Positions 1 through 7,571 of a DNA stretch of 37,761 nt are shown piece by piece. The DNA comes from Pseudomonadota bacterium. Its GTDB lineage: Bacteria > Pseudomonadota > Gammaproteobacteria > Steroidobacterales > Steroidobacteraceae. The DNA lies in NCBI GenBank assembly GCA_021816775.1, contig JAKAXA010000033.1:1-37761 (forward strand). Reading direction: 5' to 3'. Position numbers and translations under genes: made by a program. The notes beneath the pieces were generated by a model. That model saw only the letters and a program-made list of their open reading frames with translations. It did no database searches and was not told the DNA's origin. Within the stretch, counting starts at the first letter, position 1. Every line of letters starts with the position of its first letter.

Positions 1-226
1 AGCCAACGACCAAGGTCGGCACTACACCCCACTCGCAGCCCAAAACCGGGCGCAAGTGTATGATCCGATTGACCGCCGACCATAGAAAACGGGGTCAACC
101 GGGGGCCAACTGCTCAAGCTGGGCTAATAGTTCACTCCAGTACTTGGGGTGATTTGCGAACGCAGCCAGCAGATTAGTCAATGAATCAACATGCCTTTGG
201 GCATGTGCGTAGTAACACCCGAGGCC
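1..226. other. Window-edge region with no assignable gene
   Basis: No complete gene is visible here. A plus-strand frame is open from base 2 to a stop at 83-85, but I do not recognise the peptide. On the minus strand a frame ending in a stop at about 96-98 reads as a plausible protein tail with the segment HPKYWSELLAQLEQLAPG. It has no credible start: reading upstream, that frame runs back through the lipoprotein terminator. It may be a decayed gene end. A short hairpin (ACATGCC at 189-195 pairing with GGCATGT at 200-206) lies between this fragment and the terminator. Confidence 0.3.
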
Positions 227-255
227 AAAAAAAACGCCGCGCAATGCGCGGCGTT
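227..255 (-). terminator. Rho-independent terminator of the Lpp-like gene
   Basis: Read on the minus strand, this is a GC-rich stem of at least 9 bp (AACGCCGCG pairing with CGCGGCGTT around a CATTG loop), followed directly by eight T residues. It starts about 20 bases past the stop of the lipoprotein gene. A strong terminator is expected for an abundant, monocistronic outer-membrane lipoprotein mRNA. Confidence 0.9.
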
Positions 256-276
256 GTTCGTAAGAGCGCTGAACTC

Positions 277-606
277 TTACTTGGAGATCGAGCGCTTGAA
301 CATGCGGTCGATCTTCTCGTTGGTGGCGTCGATCGCCGCCTTGTTCGACTGCGCGAGCGACAGCGCCTCATTGGCGGTGCTCTGGGCAGCGGCGGACTTC
401 TGATCGGCGTCGTTCTGAGCGGCCTGGGCCGCGCTGTTGGCCTTGTCAGCCGTGCTCTGAGCCGTGGCGACCTGGGTCTGGAGCTGGGCCACCTGCGACT
501 TCAGGTTGGCAATGTCGGTCTTGATGGGGGTCAGGTTCTGGCAGCCGGCGAGACCGACCACGAGTGCCGCGGCCGCGGCCACCTTCACTACGCTCGCGTA
601 CTTCAT
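277..606 (-). CDS. Lpp/OprI-like outer-membrane lipoprotein
   Basis: The predicted protein has 109 residues. Residues 1-21 form a lipoprotein signal peptide (MKYASVVKVAAAAALVVGLA) with the lipobox L-A-G-C, giving Cys22 as the lipidated residue. The rest is an alanine- and glutamine-rich helix with heptad-like spacing, as in the trimeric coiled coil of Lpp and OprI. It ends in RSISK, so a terminal lysine is available; in E. coli Lpp the C-terminal lysine is joined to peptidoglycan. The start is set by the signal peptide and an AAGGGG ribosome site about 8 bases upstream. A longer in-frame reading exists but runs through the divergent promoter region. The role in tethering the outer membrane to the wall is inferred from the family. 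The protein is longer than E. coli Lpp, so another coiled-coil lipoprotein is possible. Confidence 0.85.
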   Translation of the reverse strand: MKYASVVKVAAAAALVVGLAGCQNLTPIKTDIANLKSQVAQLQTQVATAQSTADKANSAAQAAQNDADQKSAAAQSTANEALSLAQSNKAAIDATNEKIDRMFKRSISK

Positions 607-943
607 AAAGTCCCCTTGGGGTTGTTGATTGAAGAGGTCCTGAAAATGCAAACGAACCGAGGTGGAGCATCCCCCACGACTCGAGTGCGCAAGTCCAACA
701 AATTTGTTCAGGGAATGCAACCCCGTTGCAGCTGATTTGATTGGATTTGGGTTGCGAGCAATACGTAGTTGAGAGCACAGATGAATGGATGCTGAATGGC
801 CTGAGGAATCGGTGTGCCGGGATCGAGTTGAGCGCAGGAGTAGAAACACGAATGGTGGGGATGCGGGTTTGCGTGGGCGCTGCGGGACGGTGCGCTCCGT
901 GTGCTCTGTGGTGGCGCAAGAACGGCTTGCCAAACGTTGTGAC
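607..943. other. Divergent intergenic region between the lipoprotein gene and lexA
   Basis: About 340 bases without a convincing gene. The part next to the lipoprotein gene must hold its minus-strand promoter; TTG-rich, AT-rich stretches occur at roughly 695-760, but I cannot place -35 and -10 elements with confidence. The lexA-proximal end carries the SOS boxes listed separately. Open frames crossing this region lack start signals and family resemblance. Confidence 0.5.
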
Positions 944-959
944 ATGGATATAATCACAG
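944..959. promoter_or_regulatory. Degenerate upstream LexA (SOS) box
   Basis: The sequence ATGGATATAATCACAG fits the CTGT-N8-ACAG gammaproteobacterial SOS box in the right half (ACAG) and the AT-rich centre, but only two of four bases in the left half. It lies two bases upstream of a better box. E. coli lexA also has two tandem boxes, though spaced further apart. Assignment is by resemblance only. Confidence 0.4.
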
Positions 960-961
960 CA

Positions 962-977
962 TTGTATAAGCACACAG
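962..977. promoter_or_regulatory. LexA (SOS) box at the lexA start
   Basis: TTGTATAAGCACACAG matches CTGT-N8-ACAG in seven of the eight conserved half-site positions. It ends 8 bases before the lexA start codon, so bound LexA would overlap the initiation region. This implies autoregulation of lexA and the following imu genes. Some bacteria carry a second LexA with a different box, so specificity needs testing. Confidence 0.65.
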
Positions 978-985
978 GCTCCGCC

Positions 986-1609
986 ATGTCTGACCTCACG
1001 CCACGGCAAGCACAGGTTCTGCGTCTCATTCAGCGCTTCATCGCCCACTCCGGCATGCCGCCCACCCGGGCGGAAATCGCGCGCGAGCTGGGCTTCCGTT
1101 CGGCCAATGCCGCCGAGGATCACCTGCGCGCCCTGGCGCGCAAGGGGGTCATCGCGCTGGTGCCGGGCGCCTCGCGCGGCATTCAGCTGAAGGACACCAT
1201 CCGTGAGCAGATCGGGCTGCCGCTGATCGGGCGGGTCGCCGCCGGGCGGCCGATCTTCTCCGAGGAGAACATCGAGGCGCGGCTCGACATCGATCCGGGG
1301 CTGTTCCAGCCCCGGCCGCATTACCTGCTCAAGGTCAGCGGCATGAGCATGAAGGATGCCGGCATCCTCGATGGGGATCTGGTCGCGGTGCACCGCACCC
1401 CGGATGTGCGCAGCCGACAGATCGTCGTGGCGCGTCTGGAGAACGAGGTCACGGTGAAGCGTTACCGCCAGGAAGGCTCGATCGTCTGGCTGTTGCCGGA
1501 GAACAGTGATTTCGAGCCCATCCGGGTCGATCTGAAGGAGCAGTCGCTGTTGATCGAGGGCATCGTGGTCGGGGTGTTGCGCCGGGGCAAGAGCCACGGG
1601 CTGATGTGA
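986..1609 (+). CDS. lexA: LexA SOS repressor
   Basis: Predicted 207 residues, close to the usual LexA length of about 200. An N-terminal winged helix covers about residues 1-70, with the recognition region [20 protein letters not shown]. The self-cleavage site is Ala86-Gly87 in RVAAGRP. The serine-lysine dyad is Ser121 (in SGMSM) and Lys158 (in VTVKRY). All elements needed for RecA-stimulated autoproteolysis are present. The ATG at 986 gives the normal start MSDLTPRQ; an earlier in-frame ATG at 944 would place the SOS boxes inside the gene and is less likely. It heads the imuA-imuB-dnaE2 cassette. In Pseudomonas putida and Xanthomonas the copy at this position is a second LexA, so this may be LexA2 and not the only LexA of the cell. 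Confidence 0.95.
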   Translation: MSDLTPRQAQVLRLIQRFIAHSGMPPTRAEIARELGFRSANAAEDHLRALARKGVIALVPGASRGIQLKDTIREQIGLPLIGRVAAGRPIFSEENIEARLDIDPGLFQPRPHYLLKVSGMSMKDAGILDGDLVAVHRTPDVRSRQIVVARLENEVTVKRYRQEGSIVWLLPENSDFEPIRVDLKEQSLLIEGIVVGVLRRGKSHGLM

Positions 1610-1627
1610 TGGTGGGAGCCGGCGCAC

Positions 1628-2317
1628 ATGGCCGTCGATCTACCCCGGCACGGCGCCGCGCCGTCACGTTCGTCGCACCCGGACCCGCGGCTCGAGCGGC
1701 TGCTCGCACATCCGGCGCTCTGGCGGGCCGGGTCTGCGGCGCGGGTGCCGGTCTGGCCGAGCGGATTCGCACCGCTCGATGAGGCACTGCCGGGCGGCGG
1801 CTGGCCGCGCAGCGGTCTGATCGAGATTCTCCCGGCACGGTGGGGTCAGGGCGAGCTGCGGCTGATGCTGCCGGCGCTGGCGGCCATCACCAGCCGGTCC
1901 GAGGCACGCTGGTGCGTGTGGGTGGCGCCACCCTTGCAGCCGTTCGCTCCGGCACTCGCGGGGGCGGGCATGGCGCTCACCCGGCTGCTCATCGCCCGTG
2001 CGCCCCCTCATGCCCGGCGGGCGGCCGCCCTGTGGGCCATCGAGCAGGCGCTGGGCTCGGGCGCCTGTGACAGTGTCCTCGCCTGGGCGAAGGATGCGCC
2101 CGCCCGGCAGATCCGCCGTCTGCAGCTCGCAGCGCAGCGCGGCAATGCGCTCGGGGTGTTGTTCAGGCCGCGCGAGTCGGCTCGCGAGGCCTCCCCGGCG
2201 ATGCTGCGGGTGGCGCTTGAGCCGCGCCGCGGTGGCGTGCGGGTCACGCTGCTCAAGAGCCGCGGCGGGGCGCGCGGTGCGCTCGATCTGCGCTGGGAGG
2301 ACCATGAACGTACCTAG
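1628..2317 (+). CDS. imuA: ImuA translesion-synthesis accessory protein (SulA/RecA-related)
   Basis: Predicted 229 residues. The segment after residue 45 (GFAPLDEALPGGGWPRSGLI) is the hallmark start of the RecA-like ImuA domain. The family is damage-induced and works with ImuB and DnaE2 in error-prone lesion bypass; biochemical detail varies between species. The start ATG lies 19 bases after the lexA stop with a GGGAG site upstream. The 3' end overlaps imuB by 14 bases, so lexA, imuA and imuB look like one transcript under the SOS boxes. Older annotation calls such proteins SulA-like cell division inhibitors, which I consider less likely given the neighbours. Confidence 0.88.
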   Translation: MAVDLPRHGAAPSRSSHPDPRLERLLAHPALWRAGSAARVPVWPSGFAPLDEALPGGGWPRSGLIEILPARWGQGELRLMLPALAAITSRSEARWCVWVAPPLQPFAPALAGAGMALTRLLIARAPPHARRAAALWAIEQALGSGACDSVLAWAKDAPARQIRRLQLAAQRGNALGVLFRPRESAREASPAMLRVALEPRRGGVRVTLLKSRGGARGALDLRWEDHERT

Positions 2318-3809
2318 GACGATGGATCTGTTTGCGCCGGCGGACGCGCCGGCGAGTTTGCCGGCGCGCAGCGCCCCACAGACACTCGTGCGTCCGGTGG
2401 CGCCGCGCGAGGCGCCCCGGCGGAGCACTGCGCCGTCGGGTGTGCCGCTGTGGCTCGGCGTGCACGTTCCTGCTCTGGCGGCGCAGACCGCTGTGGACGC
2501 GTCGCGCATTCTGCAGTCCCTGGCCACGCGTGCGCAGCGTTTCACTCCCCGTATCAGTCTCGCGCCGCCCGATGGCCTGTTGCTCGAGGTACGCTCCAGC
2601 TTGCATTTGTTCGGCGGGGTGGAGGGGCTGCGCCGCGCGATGGCCGGGGAGTGCGCCCAGCTGAGTCAGACCGCCACCCTGGCGTTCGCCCCGACACCGC
2701 TTGCGGCGCTCGCCGGCGCGCGCGCCGGGCGGCCGTTCGAGGTGTTGGATACGGCGCAGCTGACCGGCTCGCTCGCGCCCTTGCCGATCGCAGCGTTGCG
2801 CTGGCCCGAGGAGCTGATCGGGCGCCTGGCCTGCCTCGGTGTGCGCACCATTGGCCAGGCGCTGCGTCTGCCCCGCGCCGGCTTTGCGCAGCGCTTCGGC
2901 GCGGCGCGGCTGGCCGATCTGGATCGGCTGACGGGACGCGCGGACGATCCGCGCGAGCGGTTCGAGGCTCCGGTGCGGTTTCGCCGCCGCCGCGAGCTGC
3001 CCTGCGAATCGGCGAGCCATGCGCTGCTTACCGCCGCGCTGCGGCCGCTGCTCGATGAGCTCGGCCGGTTCCTCGCGGCGCGCCAGTGCGGGGTGCTGGC
3101 GCTCGAGTACCGTCTGTGGCACCGCCATGCCGCACCCACCTGCTGCGTGCTGCGGCTCGGTACGCCGCTGGCCGATGCGGCGCAGCTCGCGCAGTTGCTG
3201 GAGGAGCGGCTGCGCACGCTCGCGCTGCCCGAGCCGGCGCGCGCCTGCGAGCTGCGCGCCGGCTTGCCCGTGCCGCGCGTGGTGCAATCATCCGGGCTGT
3301 GGCAGCCCGGCGAGCGGGGCGGACTCGCCGCCGCGAGCGGCGTCGATCTCATCGAGCGGCTGCGCGCTCGGCTCGGGCCCGAGGCGCTCGAGGCGCTCGC
3401 CCTCGTGCCCGATCATCGGCCGGAGTCGGCCTGGCGGGTCGTGAAGCCCGAGGCATGTTTGGCGTCGGAAGCAGGCACGCCGCATCGCCCGTCCCTGGGG
3501 GCAGGGCACCCCGCCCGCGCATCCGGCGTGGGCGCTCACCGCTTCGCGGTTCGCCCCCTGTGGCTGTTGCCGCAACCGCGGCTTCTGCGCCAGCGCGATG
3601 GCCTGCCGCGCTGGCGCGGCGCGTTGCGCCTGGAGGGCGAGCCGGAGCGGATCGAGACCGGCTGGTGGGACGGGCGGGACATCGCGCGCGACTATTACAA
3701 CGCCCGCGATATGCACGGCCGGCGACTGTGGCTGTTCCGTGAGCGCGAGCCGCCGCACCGGTGGTTCTTGCAGGGGCTTGAGCTGCTGAATTTATCCGAC
3801 ACGCCGTAA
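2304..3809 (+). CDS. imuB: ImuB, inactive Y-family polymerase-like subunit of the mutasome
   Basis: Predicted 501 residues from the ATG at 2304, chosen because GGGAGG lies just upstream and the 14-base overlap with imuA suggests coupling; ATG 2322 is an alternative. Family signatures are RFTPRISLAPPDGLLLEV with HLFGG (about 80-104), the helix-hairpin-helix-like stretch around RLACLGVRTIGQALRLP, and the C-terminal motifs RPLWLLPQPRLL and RRLWLFRE. ImuB is thought to link ImuA, DnaE2 and the sliding clamp and lacks polymerase activity. Two oddities: about 45 unusual residues precede the first conserved strand, and the roughly 50 residues that normally join that strand (LWLGVHVPAL) to RFTPR seem to be missing. 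A 41-base stretch near 3486-3526 is repeated in dnaE2. Confidence 0.9.
   Translation: MNVPRTMDLFAPADAPASLPARSAPQTLVRPVAPREAPRRSTAPSGVPLWLGVHVPALAAQTAVDASRILQSLATRAQRFTPRISLAPPDGLLLEVRSSLHLFGGVEGLRRAMAGECAQLSQTATLAFAPTPLAALAGARAGRPFEVLDTAQLTGSLAPLPIAALRWPEELIGRLACLGVRTIGQALRLPRAGFAQRFGAARLADLDRLTGRADDPRERFEAPVRFRRRRELPCESASHALLTAALRPLLDELGRFLAARQCGVLALEYRLWHRHAAPTCCVLRLGTPLADAAQLAQLLEERLRTLALPEPARACELRAGLPVPRVVQSSGLWQPGERGGLAAASGVDLIERLRARLGPEALEALALVPDHRPESAWRVVKPEACLASEAGTPHRPSLGAGHPARASGVGAHRFAVRPLWLLPQPRLLRQRDGLPRWRGALRLEGEPERIETGWWDGRDIARDYYNARDMHGRRLWLFREREPPHRWFLQGLELLNLSDTP
3486..3526. repeat. 41-bp repeat, copy in imuB
   Basis: This stretch matches 7043-7083 inside dnaE2 at 34 of 41 positions by my count, with no gaps. 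It contains the inverted arms CCCTG and CAGGG around GGGG. The two copies are read in different codon frames, which argues for similarity at the DNA level and not for a shared peptide. It falls in a linker before the conserved RPLWLLPQP motif. GC-rich sequence raises the chance of coincidence. Confidence 0.45.
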
Positions 3810-3847
3810 GACGCCGCCATTCATGGCGGAGATCTGCGGCGTCTTTT
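3808..3847 (+). terminator. Hairpin terminator at the end of imuB
   Basis: The arms AAGACGCCGC (3808-3817) and GCGGCGTCTT (3836-3845) pair perfectly and are followed by TT. A second, overlapping hairpin uses CCGCCAT (3814-3820) and ATGGCGG (3823-3829). The structure begins inside the imuB stop codon. The T-run is short (four T in all), so strength is uncertain, but the hairpin would separate imuB from dnaE2 transcription. Confidence 0.65.
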
Positions 3848-3859
3848 GAGTACGCGCCT

Positions 3860-4046
3860 TGACCGCCGGATGTGCATAAGGGGTGTCTGGCTGGCTCCAC
3901 TCGGCCATGATCCGCACGATCGGGAGCGGGTGGATCGGGTTGCCGTCGATCACGGGAGCGGTGGCGAGGACCTGCTGCAGGAGACGATGGAAGAGGCGAC
4001 CGCGCGAGCGGGAGCTGCGGCGATTGAAGCGGAAGAGAAACTCATC
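3860..4046 (-). pseudogene. C-terminal remnant of an IS1595/ISXO2-type transposase
   Basis: On the minus strand, starting at 4046, the translation begins DEFLFRFNRRSSRSRGRLF and continues HRLLQQVLATAP. This is the pattern at the end of IS1595-family (ISXO2-like) DDE transposases, where D-E-F-x-F-R-x-N-R-R precedes a short tail. Everything upstream of this tail, including the DDE/N catalytic core, is absent because a TnpB fragment begins at 4047 on the other strand. The lower boundary is uncertain: the frame stays open to 3792, through the imuB terminator. I see no clear terminal inverted repeat. It is a dead fragment. Confidence 0.65.
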
Positions 4047-4355
4047 TTGAGGTACAAGGCCGTAATGCGTGGCGGTCAGATCGTGGTGGCGGAGCGCTTC
4101 TTCGCCAGCAGCAAGCCGTGCTCGGCGTGTGAGCGCAAGTTGAATGACCCGCCGCTGTCGGTGCGCGAGTGGATATGCCCGGCCTGCGGCGCCATCCACG
4201 GCCGCGACGTGAACGCCGCAATCAACCTGAAGAACATGGCCGTGAGTTCCACGGTCGCAGCCTGTGCAGCGGAAGGCTCTGGCCTGGGTCGCAGGACCCG
4301 GGTGAAACCGGCCTCGGCGAAGCAGGAAATCAGCTTCGATCATCTCTGCGCATGA
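4047..4355 (+). pseudogene. C-terminal remnant of a TnpB (IS200/IS605 OrfB) nuclease
   Basis: From about 4047 the plus strand reads YKAVMRGGQIVVAERFF, then SSKPCSACERK, WICPACGAIHGRDVNAAINL and KPASAKQEISF. These are the end of a TnpB: the zinc ribbon (two CxxC pairs) followed by the RuvC-III aspartate in GRDVNAA. The RuvC-I and RuvC-II parts are missing, so there is no nuclease activity. The frame is open to 3846 with a TTG, but that upstream part encodes, on the opposite strand, the IS1595-type tail, so it is not TnpB. The coding tail is intact to its stop 27 bases before dnaE2. Intact elements make a guide RNA from this end; the remnant could at most preserve part of it. Confidence 0.85.
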
Positions 4356-4382
4356 TCGAGCAAGTCTGACGGAACGGCGTGT

Positions 4383-7300
4383 ATGGGTAAGCGCGCGGCG
4401 GCGAACGTCCCGTATGCCGAGCTGCACTGTCTGAGCAACTTCACCTTCCTGCGCGGCGCCTCGCATCCGCAGGAACTCATCACCCAGGCGGCCGCGCTCG
4501 GCTACCGCGCGCTCGCGCTCACCGACGAGTGTTCGCTCTCGGGAGCGGTGCGTGCGCACCTGGCGGCCAAGGAGCGGGGTCTGCACCTGATCATCGGCGC
4601 GGAGTTCGCGCTCGAGTGCGGTCTGCGTCTGGTGGCGCTCGCCACCGATCGGCACGGCTACGGGCGGCTCTGCCGGCTCATCACCCTGGGCCGCCGCGCC
4701 GCGGCGAAGGGCGGCTATCGCCTCACGCGCGACGATCTTCACGCGACGCTCGAGCACTGTCTGCTCCTGTGGCTGCCGGGCGAGGCCCCGCAGGTGGAGC
4801 AGGCGCGCTGGCTCGCGGCGGGTTTCCCCGGGCAGGCCTGGATCGCCGTGGAGCTGCTGCGCGGCGGGGACGATCGCGAGTGGCTCGCCGCTCTCGAGCA
4901 CATCGGCCGCGAGAGCGGGCTGGCGCTCGTTGCGAGCGGGGACGTGCACATGCACGTGCGTGCGCGCCGCAGGATGCAGGATGCGCTCACGGCCATCCGC
5001 CTCAACGTGCCCATTGCCGAGGCCGGCACGAGCCTGTACCCCAACGGCGAGCGTCATCTGCGCGAGCTCGATCGGCTCGTCAAGCTCTATCCGCTTGGGC
5101 TCCTGGAGGAGACGGTGCGCATCGCGCAGCGCTGCACGTTCTCGCTCGATGAGCTGCGCTACGAGTATCCGCGCGAGCTGGTGCCGCCGGGCGAGACCCC
5201 CGCGGGTTATCTGCGCCGGCTCACCGAGGAGGGGGCGAATCGTCGCTGGCCGCACGGCGTGCCGGCGGGCGAGCGCGCCGCGATCGAGCACGAGCTGGCG
5301 CTGATCGCCGAGCTCGGCTACGAGCCGTACTTCCTCACCGTCGAGGACCTGGTCGCCTTCGCGCGCGCACGCGGCATTCTCTGTCAGGGCCGCGGCTCGG
5401 CCGCCAACTCGCGGGTGTGCTACTGCCTGGGGGTGACCGCGGTCGACCCCGAGCGCGGCGCGGGGCTGCTGTTCGAGCGGTTCATCTCCAAGGAGCGCAA
5501 CGAGCCGCCCGACATCGACATCGACTTCGAGCACGAGCGGCGCGAGGAGGTGATCCAGTACGTCTACGGCAAGTACGGCCGCGAGCGCGCAGCGCTCGCC
5601 GCCACGGTGATTCTCTACCGCGCGAAAAGCGCCCTGCGCGACCTCGGCAAGGCCTTCGGGCTCGACCCCGAAGTGTGCGCCCGGCTCGCCAAGACGATGC
5701 AGTGGTGGGACGGCAGCGAAGCGATGCCCGGGCGGCTGCGCGAGGCGGGGTTCGATCCTGAGGATCCGGCGCTCGAGCGGTTGCTGGCGCTCGCGCGCGA
5801 GCTGATCGCCTTTCCGGGCTTCCCGCGCCACCTGTCCCAGCACGTCGGGGGGCTGGTGATCAGCGCCGGGCGGCTCGATGAGCTGGTGCCGATCGAGAAT
5901 GCGGCCATGCCCGAGCGCACCGTGGTGCAATGGGACAAGGACGACCTGAACGCCCTCGGCCTGCTCAAGGTCGACGTGCTCGCCCTCGGCATGCTCACCG
6001 CCCTGCGCAAGGCGTTCGATCTGGTCAACGGCGTGCGCGGCACGCGCCATGCGCTCGGCACGCTGCCCGCCGAGGAGTCAGAGGTCTACGAGATGATCTC
6101 GCGCGCCGACACGGTCGGGGTGTTTCAGATCGAATCGCGCGCGCAGATGGCGATGCTGCCGCGGCTGAAGCCGCGCAGCTACTACGACCTGGTCATCGAG
6201 GTGGCCATCGTGCGTCCCGGGCCCATCCAGGGCGACATGGTGCACCCCTACCTCAGGCGCCGGCAGGAGAGGGAGCCGGTGCAGTACCCGAGCCGTCAGA
6301 TCGAGGCGGTGCTGCGGCGCACCCTCGGGGTGCCGATCTTCCAGGAGCAGGTGATGCAGCTCGCGGTGGCGGCCGCGGGGTTCACTCCCGGGGAGGCCGA
6401 TCAGCTGCGCCGCGCCATGGGCGCCTGGAAGCGCAGCGGCGGCATCGGGCATTTCCGCGACAGGCTCCTCGGCGGCATGGCCGCGCGCGGCTACTCGCGG
6501 GATTTCGCCGAGCGGATCTACCGGCAGATGTTGGGATTCGGCGACTACGGCTTTCCGGAGGCGCACGCGGCCAGCTTTGCGCTGTTGGTGTACGACTCGG
6601 CCTGGCTGAAGTGCCATGAGCCGGCGGCCTTCACCGCCGCGTTGCTGAACAGTCAGCCGATGGGCTTTTACGCCCCGGCGCAGCTGGTGCGCGATGCGCG
6701 CGCGCACGGTGTCGAGGTGCGTCCGGTGGATGCCTGTGCGAGCGAGTGGGATTGCACCCTGGAGCCCTCGCCGGGCGCTCAGCCGGCGTTGCGCCTGGGA
6801 TTGCGCCTGGTGCAGGGGCTCTCGCGCGCCGGGGCGGCCCGGCTCGTCAGCGCGCGCGCGACGCTTGCCTTCATCGGCGTGCAGGATCTCGCCCGGCGCG
6901 CCGGGCTTGATCGCGGCGATCTCGAGGCGCTCGCCGCTGCGGGCGCGTTCGCCCCCTTGAGCGGCAACCGTCATGTGGCCTTCTGGGACGTCGCCGGCGT
7001 CGAGCGGCCGCTGCCGCTCGAGCAGGGGGCCGGTGGTGCGACTGCCCATCCCTCGGGGCAGGGCGCCCAGCCCGCCCGTCCGGAGCGCCCGCTCGCCGCC
7101 GAGGTGGCCCGCCCAATGCTCCACGCGCCGACCGAGGGGGAAAACATTGTGGCCGATTACGCCTCAGTCGGGCTGACGCTCGGCCGCCATCCTCTGGCGC
7201 TGCTGCGCGCCGCGCTCGGCAAGCTGGGGGTGTGCACGGCGGATGACATCGCCGCACTGGCCGATGGCCGCGCGGCGCGCACGGCGGGGATCGTGCTGAT

Positions 7301-7550
7301 GCGTCAGCGCCCCGCAGCCGCCGGCGGTGTCACATTCGTGACGCTGGAGGATGAGACCGGCCAGGTGAACGTCATCGTCTGGGAACGCATCGCCGAGGCG
7401 CATCGCGAGGCGCTCCTGTGCGCCCGGCTCCTCGAGGTACAGGGGCGGCTGCAGCGCGAGGAGGGCGTGACGCACCTCATCGCCCGGCGCCTCATCGACC
7501 GCACGGCGCTGCTCGGGGCGCTGGCGACGCGCTCGCGGGATTTCCATTAA
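4383..7550 (+). CDS. dnaE2: Error-prone DNA polymerase III alpha subunit DnaE2 (ImuC)
   Basis: Predicted 1055 residues, typical of DnaE2 and shorter than replicative DnaE (about 1160). The N-terminal PHP domain opens with ELHCLSNFTFLRGASHPQEL. The polymerase catalytic aspartates appear as Asp377 and Asp379 in PPDIDIDFE, and Asp531 in LLKVDVLALG. A C-terminal OB-fold reads GVTFVTLEDETGQVNVIVW. Its role is mutagenic lesion bypass with ImuA and ImuB after SOS induction. Unlike the usual tight operon, 573 bases with a terminator and two transposase remnants separate it from imuB, and I find no good SOS box directly upstream. Its expression may depend on read-through or an unseen promoter. A repeat shared with imuB lies at 7043-7083 in the linker before the OB fold. 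Confidence 0.95.
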   Translation: MGKRAAANVPYAELHCLSNFTFLRGASHPQELITQAAALGYRALALTDECSLSGAVRAHLAAKERGLHLIIGAEFALECGLRLVALATDRHGYGRLCRLITLGRRAAAKGGYRLTRDDLHATLEHCLLLWLPGEAPQVEQARWLAAGFPGQAWIAVELLRGGDDREWLAALEHIGRESGLALVASGDVHMHVRARRRMQDALTAIRLNVPIAEAGTSLYPNGERHLRELDRLVKLYPLGLLEETVRIAQRCTFSLDELRYEYPRELVPPGETPAGYLRRLTEEGANRRWPHGVPAGERAAIEHELALIAELGYEPYFLTVEDLVAFARARGILCQGRGSAANSRVCYCLGVTAVDPERGAGLLFERFISKERNEPPDIDIDFEHERREEVIQYVYGKYGRERAALAATVILYRAKSALRDLGKAFGLDPEVCARLAKTMQWWDGSEAMPGRLREAGFDPEDPALERLLALARELIAFPGFPRHLSQHVGGLVISAGRLDELVPIENAAMPERTVVQWDKDDLNALGLLKVDVLALGMLTALRKAFDLVNGVRGTRHALGTLPAEESEVYEMISRADTVGVFQIESRAQMAMLPRLKPRSYYDLVIEVAIVRPGPIQGDMVHPYLRRRQEREPVQYPSRQIEAVLRRTLGVPIFQEQVMQLAVAAAGFTPGEADQLRRAMGAWKRSGGIGHFRDRLLGGMAARGYSRDFAERIYRQMLGFGDYGFPEAHAASFALLVYDSAWLKCHEPAAFTAALLNSQPMGFYAPAQLVRDARAHGVEVRPVDACASEWDCTLEPSPGAQPALRLGLRLVQGLSRAGAARLVSARATLAFIGVQDLARRAGLDRGDLEALAAAGAFAPLSGNRHVAFWDVAGVERPLPLEQGAGGATAHPSGQGAQPARPERPLAAEVARPMLHAPTEGENIVADYASVGLTLGRHPLALLRAALGKLGVCTADDIAALADGRAARTAGIVLMRQRPAAAGGVTFVTLEDETGQVNVIVWERIAEAHREALLCARLLEVQGRLQREEGVTHLIARRLIDRTALLGALATRSRDFH
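7043..7083. repeat. 41-bp repeat, copy in dnaE2
   Basis: Partner of the imuB copy at 3486-3526. It contributes the low-complexity peptide HPSGQGAQPARPE in the linker before the C-terminal domain of DnaE2. The hairpin core is slightly weaker here (CCCT and AGGG arms). The codon phase differs from the imuB copy. Confidence 0.45.
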
Positions 7551-7571
7551 GCCGCGAGGCCTGCGGCGCGA

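Noticed and set aside
937..959. TGTGA...TCACA resembling a CRP site upstream of lexA
   Set aside because: The half-sites are 11 bases apart instead of 6, and the sequence overlaps the SOS boxes, which explain it better.
4047..4382. A functional TnpB with guide RNA
   Set aside because: The RuvC-I and RuvC-II catalytic parts are missing and the 5' side is another transposon fragment.
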